Assembly (NCBI GenBank): GCA_900552605.1
Contig: USAR01000080.1
Coordinates: 1-6,588 of the forward strand
DNA length: 6,588 nucleotides
Reading direction: 5' to 3'
Source of the DNA: an uncultured Oscillospiraceae bacterium
Lineage (GTDB): Bacteria > Bacillota > Clostridia > Oscillospirales > Acutalibacteraceae
The stretch's first letter is position 1. The number at the start of each line of letters is the position of its first letter. The notes beneath the pieces were generated by a model, which was not told the origin of the DNA, did not search any database, and saw only the letters and a list, made by a program, of their open reading frames with translations. This document shows positions 1 to 5,383 of this stretch, one piece after another. The position numbers were made by a program, and so were the translations under genes.

Positions 1-1
1 A

Positions 2-118
2 ACATTTTGGCTGTGGGGAATTCTCGGTTCGCTTATCGTTGTCGGTCCTTTTGTTTATCTTTACAAGCTTTTAAAGGCCATGAACCTTTTAAGCGCAGAT
101 TACAACCAAAAGGGTTGA
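2..118 (+). CDS. C-terminal fragment of a small membrane protein (possibly DUF4234)
   Basis: The reading frame is open from the left edge and ends at TGA 116-118, giving 38 residues. It contains one clear hydrophobic segment beginning TFWLWGILGSLIVVGPFVYL, followed by a short amphipathic stretch (KLLKAMNLL) and a polar tail ADYNQKG. Aromatic residues, glycines and a proline within the membrane segment, followed by a helix ending in an Asn-rich tail, resemble the C-terminus of DUF4234-type small membrane proteins. That family assignment is from memory of the pattern and is tentative. The gene starts outside the window, so start, total length and number of membrane segments are unknown. An intrinsic terminator follows 45 bases later and separates it from dusB. 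Confidence 0.55.
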   Translation, partial: TFWLWGILGSLIVVGPFVYLYKLLKAMNLLSADYNQKG

Positions 119-163
119 TTAAAAAAGCAGCTAAAGCATTAAAGCATAATTGTGTTTAATTTC

Positions 164-206
164 AGCGCGGCTTTCCTTTTATCGGGTCTGCCGCGCTTTA
201 TTTTTC
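164..206 (+). terminator. Intrinsic terminator of the upstream membrane-protein gene
   Basis: An 8-bp perfect stem, AGCGCGGC (164-171) with GCCGCGCT (190-197), encloses an 18-nt loop and is followed by a T-rich run (198-205). It lies 45 bases after the upstream stop and 34 bases before the dusB start. dusB must therefore rely on a promoter inside the short remaining gap or on read-through; no convincing promoter is visible there. Confidence 0.75.
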
Positions 207-239
207 AACTTTTAACGCACCAACGGAGGTCCCCGTTTT

Positions 240-1226
240 ATGAACATTAAGAATTTAAAATTTAACGGCTTTGCCGCGCTTGCTCCTATGGCAGGCGTTG
301 CCGACAGAGCGATGAGAGAAATGTGCATTGAGCACGGTGCGGCATACTGTGTGGGCGAGCTGGTTTCCGCAAAGGGCGTTGTGCTGGGCGATAAAAAATC
401 GAAAGAGCTGCTGACGGTGCACGACAGTGAAATGCCGATGGCGCTGCAGCTTTTCGGCAGCGAGCCTGAGGTTATGGCAAAAGCTGCCGCTTTTTCTGCC
501 GGCAGAAATCCTGCTTTTCTGGATATAAATATGGGCTGTCCGGCACCTAAGGTTGCAAGCTCCGGCGGTGGCAGCGCACTTTTAAAAGAGCCGAAAAAGT
601 GCGGTGAAATTGTGAAAGCCTGCGTAGCGGCAGCCGGTGATATTCCGGTAACGGTTAAGGTGCGCCTCGGCTGGGACAGCGAGAATATAACGGTGCTCGA
701 TGTGGCAAAATACTGCGAGGAGGCAGGCGCTGCCGCAATAACCGTACACGGCAGAACAAGAGCGCAGATGTATGCGCCCTCTGCCGATTGGGAAATGATA
801 AAAAAGGTTAAAGAAAGCGTTTCCGTTCCCGTTATCGGTAACGGCGATGTCTGCTCGGCACACGACGCGGTTTTAATGTACGAGCAAACAGGCTGTGATT
901 TTGTTATGGTAGGCAGAGCGGCAATGGGTGCGCCTTGGATATTTTCGCAAATAAATGCGCTGCTCGGCAGCGAAACGGTTTTGCCCGATCCGCCGCTTTC
1001 AAAAAAAATGAACCTGATGATTAAAGAAACTCAAAAGATGCTGGAATATAAACCCGAGAGAACCGCCCTGCTTGAAGCGAGAAAGCACACCGCGTGGTAT
1101 ATGAAAGGCGTGCGCGGTGCGGCAAAGCTAAGGGGAAAATGCTCGCAAATAGAAACCTTTGACGATATTTTGGAAATTGCAAAGCTCTGTATGGCAGCGG
1201 GCGAGGATGAGGGCTTTAAAGGTTGA
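240..1226 (+). CDS. dusB: tRNA-dihydrouridine synthase, DusB-like
   Basis: This FMN- and NADPH-dependent flavoenzyme reduces specific uridines in the tRNA D-loop to dihydrouridine in the cytoplasm. The 328-aa protein has the usual Dus length and layout. An N-terminal TIM barrel opens with the FMN-binding APMAGV (residues 15-20). The catalytic cysteine is C100 in DINMGCP. VKVRLGW (139-145) carries the conserved lysine, HGRTR (170-174) follows, and GNGD (200-203) and [11 protein letters not shown] (225-235) bind the FMN phosphate. The C-terminal helical tRNA-binding region includes [14 protein letters not shown] (281-294). The ATG at 240 is set by GGAGGT at 225-230, nine bases upstream. DusB type, rather than DusA or DusC, is suggested by APMAGV at the N-terminus and the general Firmicute distribution. 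The stop codon TGA lies inside the -35 box of the next gene's promoter. Confidence 0.95.
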   Translation: MNIKNLKFNGFAALAPMAGVADRAMREMCIEHGAAYCVGELVSAKGVVLGDKKSKELLTVHDSEMPMALQLFGSEPEVMAKAAAFSAGRNPAFLDINMGCPAPKVASSGGGSALLKEPKKCGEIVKACVAAAGDIPVTVKVRLGWDSENITVLDVAKYCEEAGAAAITVHGRTRAQMYAPSADWEMIKKVKESVSVPVIGNGDVCSAHDAVLMYEQTGCDFVMVGRAAMGAPWIFSQINALLGSETVLPDPPLSKKMNLMIKETQKMLEYKPERTALLEARKHTAWYMKGVRGAAKLRGKCSQIETFDDILEIAKLCMAAGEDEGFKG

Positions 1227-1250
1227 CATAAAATTTGATTATGTTATAAT
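1223..1250 (+). promoter_or_regulatory. Consensus sigma-A (housekeeping) promoter
   Basis: TTGACA (1223-1228) and TATAAT (1245-1250) are both perfect consensus hexamers with a 16-bp spacer. The -35 box contains the TGA stop of dusB (1224-1226), so coding and promoter sequence overlap. Transcription would start near 1257, leaving a leader of about 100 nt before the DUF1292 gene. Part of that leader can form a 6-bp hairpin, CAGCAG 1280-1285 with CTGCTG 1305-1310. Confidence 0.9.
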
Positions 1251-1359
1251 GGCTGCGGCAGATGGCATCGGAAATCGGGCAGCAGCTTTAATGCTATTGA
1301 CTAACTGCTGTGTGTTTGATAAAATATAAAATATAACTTTTAAACGGAGGCTTTGGCAA

Positions 1360-1662
1360 ATGGATAATAATAACGACTACAATCCCGACATCGTAACCCT
1401 GCAGGACGACGACGGCAAAGAATATACCTTTGAGGTGCTTGACGCAATTGAAACGGACGATGGCAGATATCTTGCGCTGCTGCCCGTTTATGACGATCCG
1501 CAGCAGCAGCTTGACGACAGCGGCGAGCTTGTTGTGGTTAAAGCAGAGGAGGAAAACGGCGAGGAATATTTCACCGATATTGAGGACGATGATGAATATG
1601 AAACCGTTTCGGAAGCCTTTGTTGAAAGACTGCGCGATTTTTTTGAGATCGACGAGCAGTAA
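1360..1662 (+). CDS. DUF1292 family (UPF0473, YrzB-like) acidic protein
   Basis: This is a 100-aa, strongly acidic soluble protein. By my count 35 residues are Asp or Glu and only five are Lys or Arg. The pattern matches the DUF1292/UPF0473 family common in Firmicutes (B. subtilis YrzB): an N-terminal ITLxDDDGKEYxFEVLD-like start (here IVTLQDDDGKEYTFEVLD, 11-28), a central LALLPVYD strand, LVVVKAEEE, and a C-terminal VSEAFVERLRDFFE helix. The biochemical role of the family is not established. The ATG start has CGGAGG at 1345-1350, nine bases upstream. In many Firmicutes the gene sits with the Holliday-junction resolvase gene ruvX/yrrK; here it stands alone with its own consensus promoter, between dusB and 6S RNA. 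No T-tailed terminator follows, so transcripts could run into the 6S region. Confidence 0.9.
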   Translation: MDNNNDYNPDIVTLQDDDGKEYTFEVLDAIETDDGRYLALLPVYDDPQQQLDDSGELVVVKAEEENGEEYFTDIEDDDEYETVSEAFVERLRDFFEIDEQ

Positions 1663-1740
1663 TTTTTACAAAAATCTGCACTGACATACAATCAGCAAAA
1701 AACGCACTAACTAAAAAAGCCAAAAATTAAACTTAAAACA

Positions 1741-1945
1741 CCGTCCTGCGCTGTTCGCGGACACAGCGTTTATAACCCTACAAGATTTTAAATTTGGGAG
1801 CTTTACTCCCACAGTGGAGCTGCAGGCCTCCTGCATTTTTTGCAGACGTTGGAAACATGAAGCTGTGGGGAGGCACCCACCTGACTTTTTTAAGGCAGGT
1901 TATCAACCGCTTGAATTACGGCAGCGCGGGCATTTTGTTTTTTAT
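1741..1945 (+). ncRNA. ssrS: 6S RNA (regulator of sigma-A RNA polymerase)
   Basis: The segment folds like 6S RNA. A closing stem pairs CCTGCGCTG (1745-1753) with CAGCGCGGG (1922-1930), with one G-U pair. After a bulge, GCGG (1757-1760) pairs with CCGC (1907-1910). A large open central bubble follows. Its 3' side carries the typical small hairpin, ACCTG 1879-1883 with CAGGT 1896-1900. The terminal arm starts with a perfect 7-bp stem, CCCACAG 1808-1814 with CTGTGGG 1863-1869, and has an internal hairpin at 1821-1835. The TGTTCGC-like 5' motif and the GGCA-GCG 3' motif mirror E. coli 6S RNA. A T-rich tail (1933-1950) follows the closing stem and would act as terminator. 6S RNA mimics an open promoter and sequesters housekeeping RNA polymerase in stationary phase. 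Exact ends are estimated; no good -35 box is visible upstream. Confidence 0.85.
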
Positions 1946-1970
1946 TTTTTTATAATCGCTTGCGGCTTTT

Positions 1971-1989
1971 AAGCTTTTCTTAAAAGCTT
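1971..1989 (+). other. A/T-rich hairpin in the leader of the SCP2-like gene
   Basis: AAGCTTTT (1971-1978) and AAAAGCTT (1982-1989) form a perfect 8-bp inverted repeat with a 3-nt loop, between the 6S tail and the ribosome binding site of the next gene. No T-run follows, so it is not a standard terminator. A TATAAT hexamer at 1951-1956 lies upstream, but without a matching -35 box. Role unknown. Confidence 0.35.
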
Positions 1990-2027
1990 TGCGACTTGAT
2001 AATACAAAAGGAGGTTTAAAACCCGAT

Positions 2028-2795
2028 ATGACAGAGCAAAAAGCAATGGCTTATGTGAATATGTACGGTGTTTTGGGAGCGCTTGAGGACCTTTGCAGGA
2101 TTGACGGCAAGGCTAAACAGATTCTCTGCACGCTTAAAAAGCCGGTTTCGCTTTGTTTTAATGTTAAGGGGGGTCCGTGCCGCACATTTAACTTCCGCAA
2201 AAGCGGGTGCAATATAACAGAGGGCAGCGACGGCTGCACCTGCAAAATGAATTTTTCTTCACCGGAAAAATTCAACCGTATGATAAACGAGGGAAAGCCG
2301 GGTCTGCCTGTTAAGGGAATTGTAGGTTGCCTTACGTTTTTAACAGGTGTTTTCACAAAGCTTACCGACCGCCTTGAGGAGGTTTTAAGACCGAGTGAAG
2401 AGCAGCTTAAAAACCCCGATTTCTTTAAGGAAAACACAATTCTTACAATGTACGCTGTGGGCGGCGCGGTCTGCGCGCTTGCAAATTCCGACAGCATTGC
2501 AAAAATATCCGCCGAAAACACGCCCGACGGAGACGTTTCACTCGGCATTAAAAATGAGGCGAGCGTTACAATACATATTGAAAACGGCGTGTTTACTCTT
2601 ATTAAAAAGCCTTGCGAAAAACCGCGCGCACTTATGGAATTTGCCGATGTTGAGCTTGCAAACGGTCTTTTTAACGGCACTGTATCTACGATAAATGAAA
2701 TGTGCAAGGGCAACATAAGGCTTGCAGGAGTGCTTTCAATGGTGGATAACATCAACCGTATTCTCGACCGCGTCGGAATTTATCTTGGGGAGTGA
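2028..2795 (+). CDS. SCP2 sterol-carrier-like domain protein, Cys-rich
   Basis: This 255-aa soluble protein has no signal peptide or membrane segment. Its last ~75 residues (about 180-253) read like an SCP2 (sterol carrier protein 2) fold: a strand pair (SVTIHIENGVFTL), then a helix with MEFADVELANGLFNGTVSTI, then a GNIRLAGVLSMVDNINRILDRV segment typical of the family. SCP2 domains bind lipids or other hydrophobic ligands. The N-terminal half holds most of the eleven cysteines (C23, C34, C43, C51, C61, C70, C72, C101), which may bind a metal or be redox-active (inference). The frame is open back to TTG 1989, but the ATG at 2028 is preferred because AAAGGAGG sits at 2007-2014 and would lie inside the longer version. 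It ends five bases before the start of the aminotransferase gene, so the two are almost certainly one operon. Function is not known. Confidence 0.75.
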   Translation: MTEQKAMAYVNMYGVLGALEDLCRIDGKAKQILCTLKKPVSLCFNVKGGPCRTFNFRKSGCNITEGSDGCTCKMNFSSPEKFNRMINEGKPGLPVKGIVGCLTFLTGVFTKLTDRLEEVLRPSEEQLKNPDFFKENTILTMYAVGGAVCALANSDSIAKISAENTPDGDVSLGIKNEASVTIHIENGVFTLIKKPCEKPRALMEFADVELANGLFNGTVSTINEMCKGNIRLAGVLSMVDNINRILDRVGIYLGE

Positions 2796-2800
2796 GAAAA

Positions 2801-4049
2801 ATGGAAAAATATCCTGAATATATACACACTAAAAGCCGCGAGTGGTTCGACCGCGATCTACGGTCACTTAGGTCCGTCGGAAGGTCTTTTCCTGCCGCTT
2901 GAAAAATGGCCGCTTATAAGTGAACGCGCAGAGGGCAGCTATTTTTGGGATATGGACGGTAATAAATACCTCGACTTAATGTGCGCTTACGGTCCCAACG
3001 TTTTGGGATACAACGACCCTGATGTTGACGCAGCCGCTATGGAGCAGCTAAAAACAGGCAACTGCACCACTGCACCGTCTTACAAAATGGTAGAATGTGC
3101 CGAGCTGCTTGTTGACACTGTTGACACTGCCGATTGGGCATATTTTATGAAAAACGGAACAGACGCAACAACGTTTTCGGTTCTTTGCGCCAGAGCGCAC
3201 ACTCACCGTAAAAAAATAGTATTTTTCAAAGGCTATTATCACGGCAACGACCAATGGGCAATGAAAGCCGATTATCCAGGCATTACACCCGAGGACGTTG
3301 CAAACAACATAATTGTTCCGTGGTTCGACATTGAGGCTCTACAAAAAGCTTGGGACGAAACCAACGGCGATATTGCAGCGCTCATTGCTCAACCCTATGA
3401 CCACGGCAATTTTTACGACAACGTTTGCGCTACTCACGATCAGTGGCAGCAGGTGCGTGATTTTTGCACAGAGCACGGCATTGTGCTTATTTTCGATGAC
3501 GTTCGCGCAGGCTTCAGGCTTGATATTGCCGGCAGCGACCATTATTACGGAATAAACGCTGATATAATCTGTTTTTGCAAAGCGCTTGCAAACGGCTACA
3601 ATATGTCGACAGCGTGCGGCAAGGAATTCTTGAAAACCGCAGCCTCGTCGCTTTCGTTCACCGGTTCTTATTGGATGAGCGCCGTGCCTTTTGCCGCCTG
3701 CATTGCGTGCATTAACAAAATGAAAAAGCTTGATACGCCCGCTCTTTTTCGCAAAACAGGAGAAAAGCTGACATCGGCATTTAAAAAAGCCGCCGCTGAA
3801 AACGGCTTTGACCTTGTTGTGTCGGGCGAGCCTGCACTGTTTTACCTAAGAATTGCTAATGATGACAGCCTTATGCTGCACCAGGAATGGGTTGCCGAGT
3901 GCGTTTCGCGCGGTCTTTTCATTGCGTCTCACCACAATCACTTTATAAATGCGGCAATAACCGACAGCGATATAAATTTTGCAGCCGAGGTTGCAAACGA
4001 GGCTTTCGGCATTGTTGCGAAACGTCACCCGGACGCACTTAACAAATAA
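2801..4049 (+). CDS. Class III PLP-dependent aminotransferase (GSA-aminotransferase-like), frameshifted near its 5' end
   Basis: Catalytic residues of fold-type I, class III aminotransferases are present. Counting from the in-frame ATG at 2952: KNGTDA (67-72, phosphate binding), YHGND (96-100), FDDVRAGFR (181-189, with D182 as the likely pyridine-nitrogen Asp) and CKALANGYN (209-217, with K210, codon 3579-3581, the likely Schiff-base lysine). The closest general relatives are glutamate-1-semialdehyde-aminomutase-like enzymes; the substrate is unknown. The natural start appears to be ATG 2801, with GGGGAG at 2787-2792 and the family-like opening MEKYPEYIHTKSREWFD, but that frame stops at 2900-2902. 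The remainder (TAIYGHLGPSEGLFLP onward) is one base ahead, and the switch must fall near 2850. If translated as is, initiation would have to be at 2952, losing about 50 N-terminal residues. It may be a pseudogene or an assembly error. The gene is paired with the SCP2-like gene upstream and followed by a terminator. Confidence 0.8.
2846..2864 (+). other. Frame break in the aminotransferase gene
   Basis: Frame 2801 reads ...SREWFD up to about 2851. Homology-like sequence then continues one base later as TAIYGHLGP from 2850. Relatives normally have roughly six to eight more residues here (an IPGG-like loop between the LFxRA helix and IYGH), so a deletion of 3n+2 bases, for example about 20, explains both the missing residues and the shift better than a single inserted base. 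The family comparison is from memory. Confidence 0.65.
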
Positions 4050-4067
4050 CACATTAGCTTTTATAGT

Positions 4068-4130
4068 AAAAGCCGCTCTTTTAAAGGCTCAGCAGCCGAT
4101 AAACGGGGCGGCTTTTGTGTTTCGTTTTTT
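4068..4130 (+). terminator. Intrinsic terminator after the aminotransferase gene
   Basis: A 9-bp perfect stem, AAAAGCCGC (4068-4076) with GCGGCTTTT (4108-4116), encloses a smaller hairpin (GGCT 4086-4089 with AGCC 4094-4097). T-rich sequence follows, including TTTTTT at 4125-4130. A competing 7-bp hairpin, GCTTTTA 4057-4063 with TAAAAGC 4067-4073, shares the 5' arm and could form first during transcription. Confidence 0.8.
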
Positions 4131-4149
4131 CTTGCACTGTTGTCTTTTT

Positions 4150-4180
4150 GAATAAACACCACCGTTTTATGCACAAAATA
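4150..4180 (+). promoter_or_regulatory. Candidate forespore (sigma-F/sigma-G-like) promoter of gpr
   Basis: GAATA (4150-4154) fits the sigma-G -35 pattern GHATR and is one mismatch from sigma-F. After 16 bases, GCACAAAATA (4171-4180) fits the sigma-F -10 pattern GGNNANAHTR with one mismatch and contains CAAAATA, one mismatch from the sigma-G CATNNTA. The start would be near 4187, about 30 nt before the gpr start. B. subtilis gpr is known to be forespore-expressed. Consensus patterns are recalled from B. subtilis. Confidence 0.5.
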
Positions 4181-4216
4181 TAGGCAAGCGATAATAAAAA
4201 ACAAAGGGTGGTATAT

Positions 4217-5047
4217 TTGGCAATAAGAACAGATCTTGCGGCAGAACGCTGCAAAGCAGAGGACGCAAAGGATTACGAAAAGCTTAATCTTGACGGAATC
4301 GAAATTGAAAGACTGACGGTTGAAGACGGCGACGGAAGCGGCTTGCCCGCCGGCGACTATGTAACGCTAAGCTTTGCAGGGTTTACCCCCGAGGACACCG
4401 AGGGCACTTTACACTGCGCCATTCGCCGAGAGCTGTGCCGACTGCTGAAAAACAGCAAGACGATACTTGTGGCAGGGCTCGGCAATGTGCATATAACGCC
4501 CGACGCATTGGGCCCCAAAACCGCCGACGGAATTATAGCCACCAGGCACATCAGCAAAAACGCATCGCTTATAACCGGATTTGACGGACTTGAAAGTGTT
4601 GCTGTTTTGGCACCGGGTGTGTTGGGCCAGACGGGAATTGAGGCGGCCGAGCTTATAAAAGCTGCGGCAAATGAAACACGCCCCGACGCGGTCATTGTTA
4701 TTGACGCGCTTGCGGGAAGGGGTGTTGAGCGGCTTGGAAGAACATTACAGATTACAAACGCAGGCATATGCCCGGGCTCGGGTGTCGGCAATTCCAGAAA
4801 AGAGATAAGCCGACGCATACTTGGTGTGCCCGTTATCGCAATCGGTGTGCCGACGGTGGTGGACGCTGCCACCTTTGCCGAAAATGAGACAGGAAACGAA
4901 TACAACAACGCCGACGGCGGAAAAATGATGGTTACTCCGCGCGATATTGACAGTATGATCATCACTGCCGCAAGGGTGATAAGCCACGCTGTTAACTGTG
5001 CGCTGCATCCAAAGGTTGAAAGCGACATTTTGCTGGCGCTCAGCTGA
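4217..5047 (+). CDS. gpr: Germination protease GPR (spore endopeptidase)
   Basis: GPR is the forespore-made aspartic-type endopeptidase (family A25) that degrades small acid-soluble proteins during germination. Recognisable blocks, numbered from TTG 4217 (276 aa), are AIRTDLA at the N-terminus, VAGLGNVHITPDALGP (85-100, with D96), LAPGVLGQTGIE (131-142), VIDALAGRGVERL (162-174, with D163), ICPGSGVGNSRKE (184-196) and VPVIAIGVPTVVDA (204-217). D96 and D163 are spaced like the two catalytic aspartates of B. megaterium GPR. I chose TTG 4217 because AAAGGGTGG (4203-4211) gives a sensible ribosome-site spacing. GTG 4208 is in frame but lies inside that site. With either start there is almost no propeptide before IRTDLA, and the protein is much shorter than the ~370-aa Bacillus enzyme. 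The gene precedes spoIIP, the canonical sporulation pair. Confidence 0.93.
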   Translation: MAIRTDLAAERCKAEDAKDYEKLNLDGIEIERLTVEDGDGSGLPAGDYVTLSFAGFTPEDTEGTLHCAIRRELCRLLKNSKTILVAGLGNVHITPDALGPKTADGIIATRHISKNASLITGFDGLESVAVLAPGVLGQTGIEAAELIKAAANETRPDAVIVIDALAGRGVERLGRTLQITNAGICPGSGVGNSRKEISRRILGVPVIAIGVPTVVDAATFAENETGNEYNNADGGKMMVTPRDIDSMIITAARVISHAVNCALHPKVESDILLALS

Positions 5048-5061
5048 TTTAAACAGGACTC

Positions 5062-5258
5062 GTCACGCAAAGGCAACCGACTGCCGCAAGCCTATCTCCC
5101 GCGCCGCGCCCATCGCCCTTAAGGGCGATGCGCCGCCGACTTCGTCGGCAGCGCTGCCCGTTTTTTAATCGCTGCGAGGCAGGCACTATACTTAGTGATT
5201 TTAAAAACGGGCGCGGCGCGGGAGATAGGCTCGCGGCAGTCGGTTGTCCGAGCGTGAC
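5062..5258. repeat. 197-bp GC-rich inverted-repeat element (MITE-like) between gpr and spoIIP
   Basis: The ends are long inverted repeats. Positions 5074-5111 pair with 5209-5246 over 38 bases with a single mismatch (5088/5232). After a short unpaired stretch, GTCACGC (5062-5068) pairs with GCGTGAC (5252-5258). The interior is itself packed with palindromes: a perfect 20-bp one at 5111-5130, a 6-bp hairpin at 5135-5149, a 12-bp palindrome at 5147-5158, and CACTA/TAGTG at 5184-5197. It is markedly richer in G and C than the A/T-rich flanks. There is no plausible coding capacity. This architecture suits a non-autonomous mobile or extragenic palindromic repeat; no clear target-site duplication was found. 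As RNA it would form one very long branched hairpin. Confidence 0.8.
5130..5166 (+). terminator. Possible intrinsic terminator inside the inverted-repeat element
   Basis: GCGC (5130-5133) with GCGC (5151-5154) and GCCGAC (5135-5140) with GTCGGC (5144-5149) form a 10-bp stem with one mismatch and a 3-nt loop. TTTTTT follows at 5161-5166, after a 6-nt gap. The gap and the competing pairings make efficiency uncertain, but it would separate gpr transcription from spoIIP. Confidence 0.4.
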
Positions 5259-5276
5259 AGGCTTAGCGCTTGTCAC
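5254..5276 (+). other. Hairpin at the right edge of the inverted-repeat element
   Basis: GTGACAGGC (5254-5262) pairs with GCTTGTCAC (5268-5276) with one G-U pair, around a 5-nt loop. It overlaps the right end of the 197-bp element, so its first bases can pair either here or with the left end. No T-tract follows, so it is not a typical terminator on this strand. Confidence 0.4.
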
Positions 5277-5323
5277 CATTAAAAATTACAGATAATGAAA
5301 TCTTACTCTCGCTCCCGACGCTT

Positions 5324-5352
5324 TCATAAAATCACTTGTCCTTTCATATACT
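5324..5352 (+). promoter_or_regulatory. Candidate sigma-E-like mother-cell promoter of spoIIP
   Basis: TCATAAA (5324-5330) resembles the sigma-E -35 element (TCATATT). CATATACT (5345-5352), 14 bases later, matches six of eight positions of the -10 CATACAAT. The start would fall near 5359, leaving a ~25-nt leader that holds the ribosome site. spoIIP is sigma-E-controlled in B. subtilis. Consensus recalled, not computed. Confidence 0.55.
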
Positions 5353-5383
5353 GTTAAGAAAGTATTTAAAGGACGGTGAAACA

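Noticed and set aside
1660..1680. Terminator directly after the DUF1292 gene
   Set aside because: GCAG...CTGC with an A/T core can pair around the stop codon, but the stem is almost all A/T and no T-run follows.
1681..1740. Promoter for 6S RNA
   Set aside because: CTGACA at 1681 resembles a -35 box and TAAACT at 1728 a -10 box, but spacing between them is far too long and no other pair fits.
1951..1956. TATAAT as -10 box of the SCP2-like gene
   Set aside because: The hexamer is perfect but sits at the end of the 6S poly-T tail and no acceptable -35 lies 16-18 bases upstream.
2051..2755. 234-codon open frame on the minus strand
   Set aside because: It lies wholly opposite the SCP2-like gene, has no ribosome site at its start, and its Ser/Leu/Pro-rich translation resembles no family. 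It is a shadow of the real gene.
4357..5076. 239-codon open frame on the minus strand
   Set aside because: It is antisense to gpr, whose conserved blocks explain the sequence. The translation is low-complexity Ser/Ala/Pro-rich.
5049..5279. 76-codon minus-strand open frame
   Set aside because: It covers the inverted-repeat element; its Arg/Pro/Ala-rich translation is a by-product of the GC-rich palindromes.
5044..5295. Target-site duplication flanking the 197-bp element
   Set aside because: Left (ATTTAAACAG) and right (ATTAAAAATTACAG) flanks look loosely alike but have no exact direct repeat at matching distance from the ends, so no duplication is claimed.
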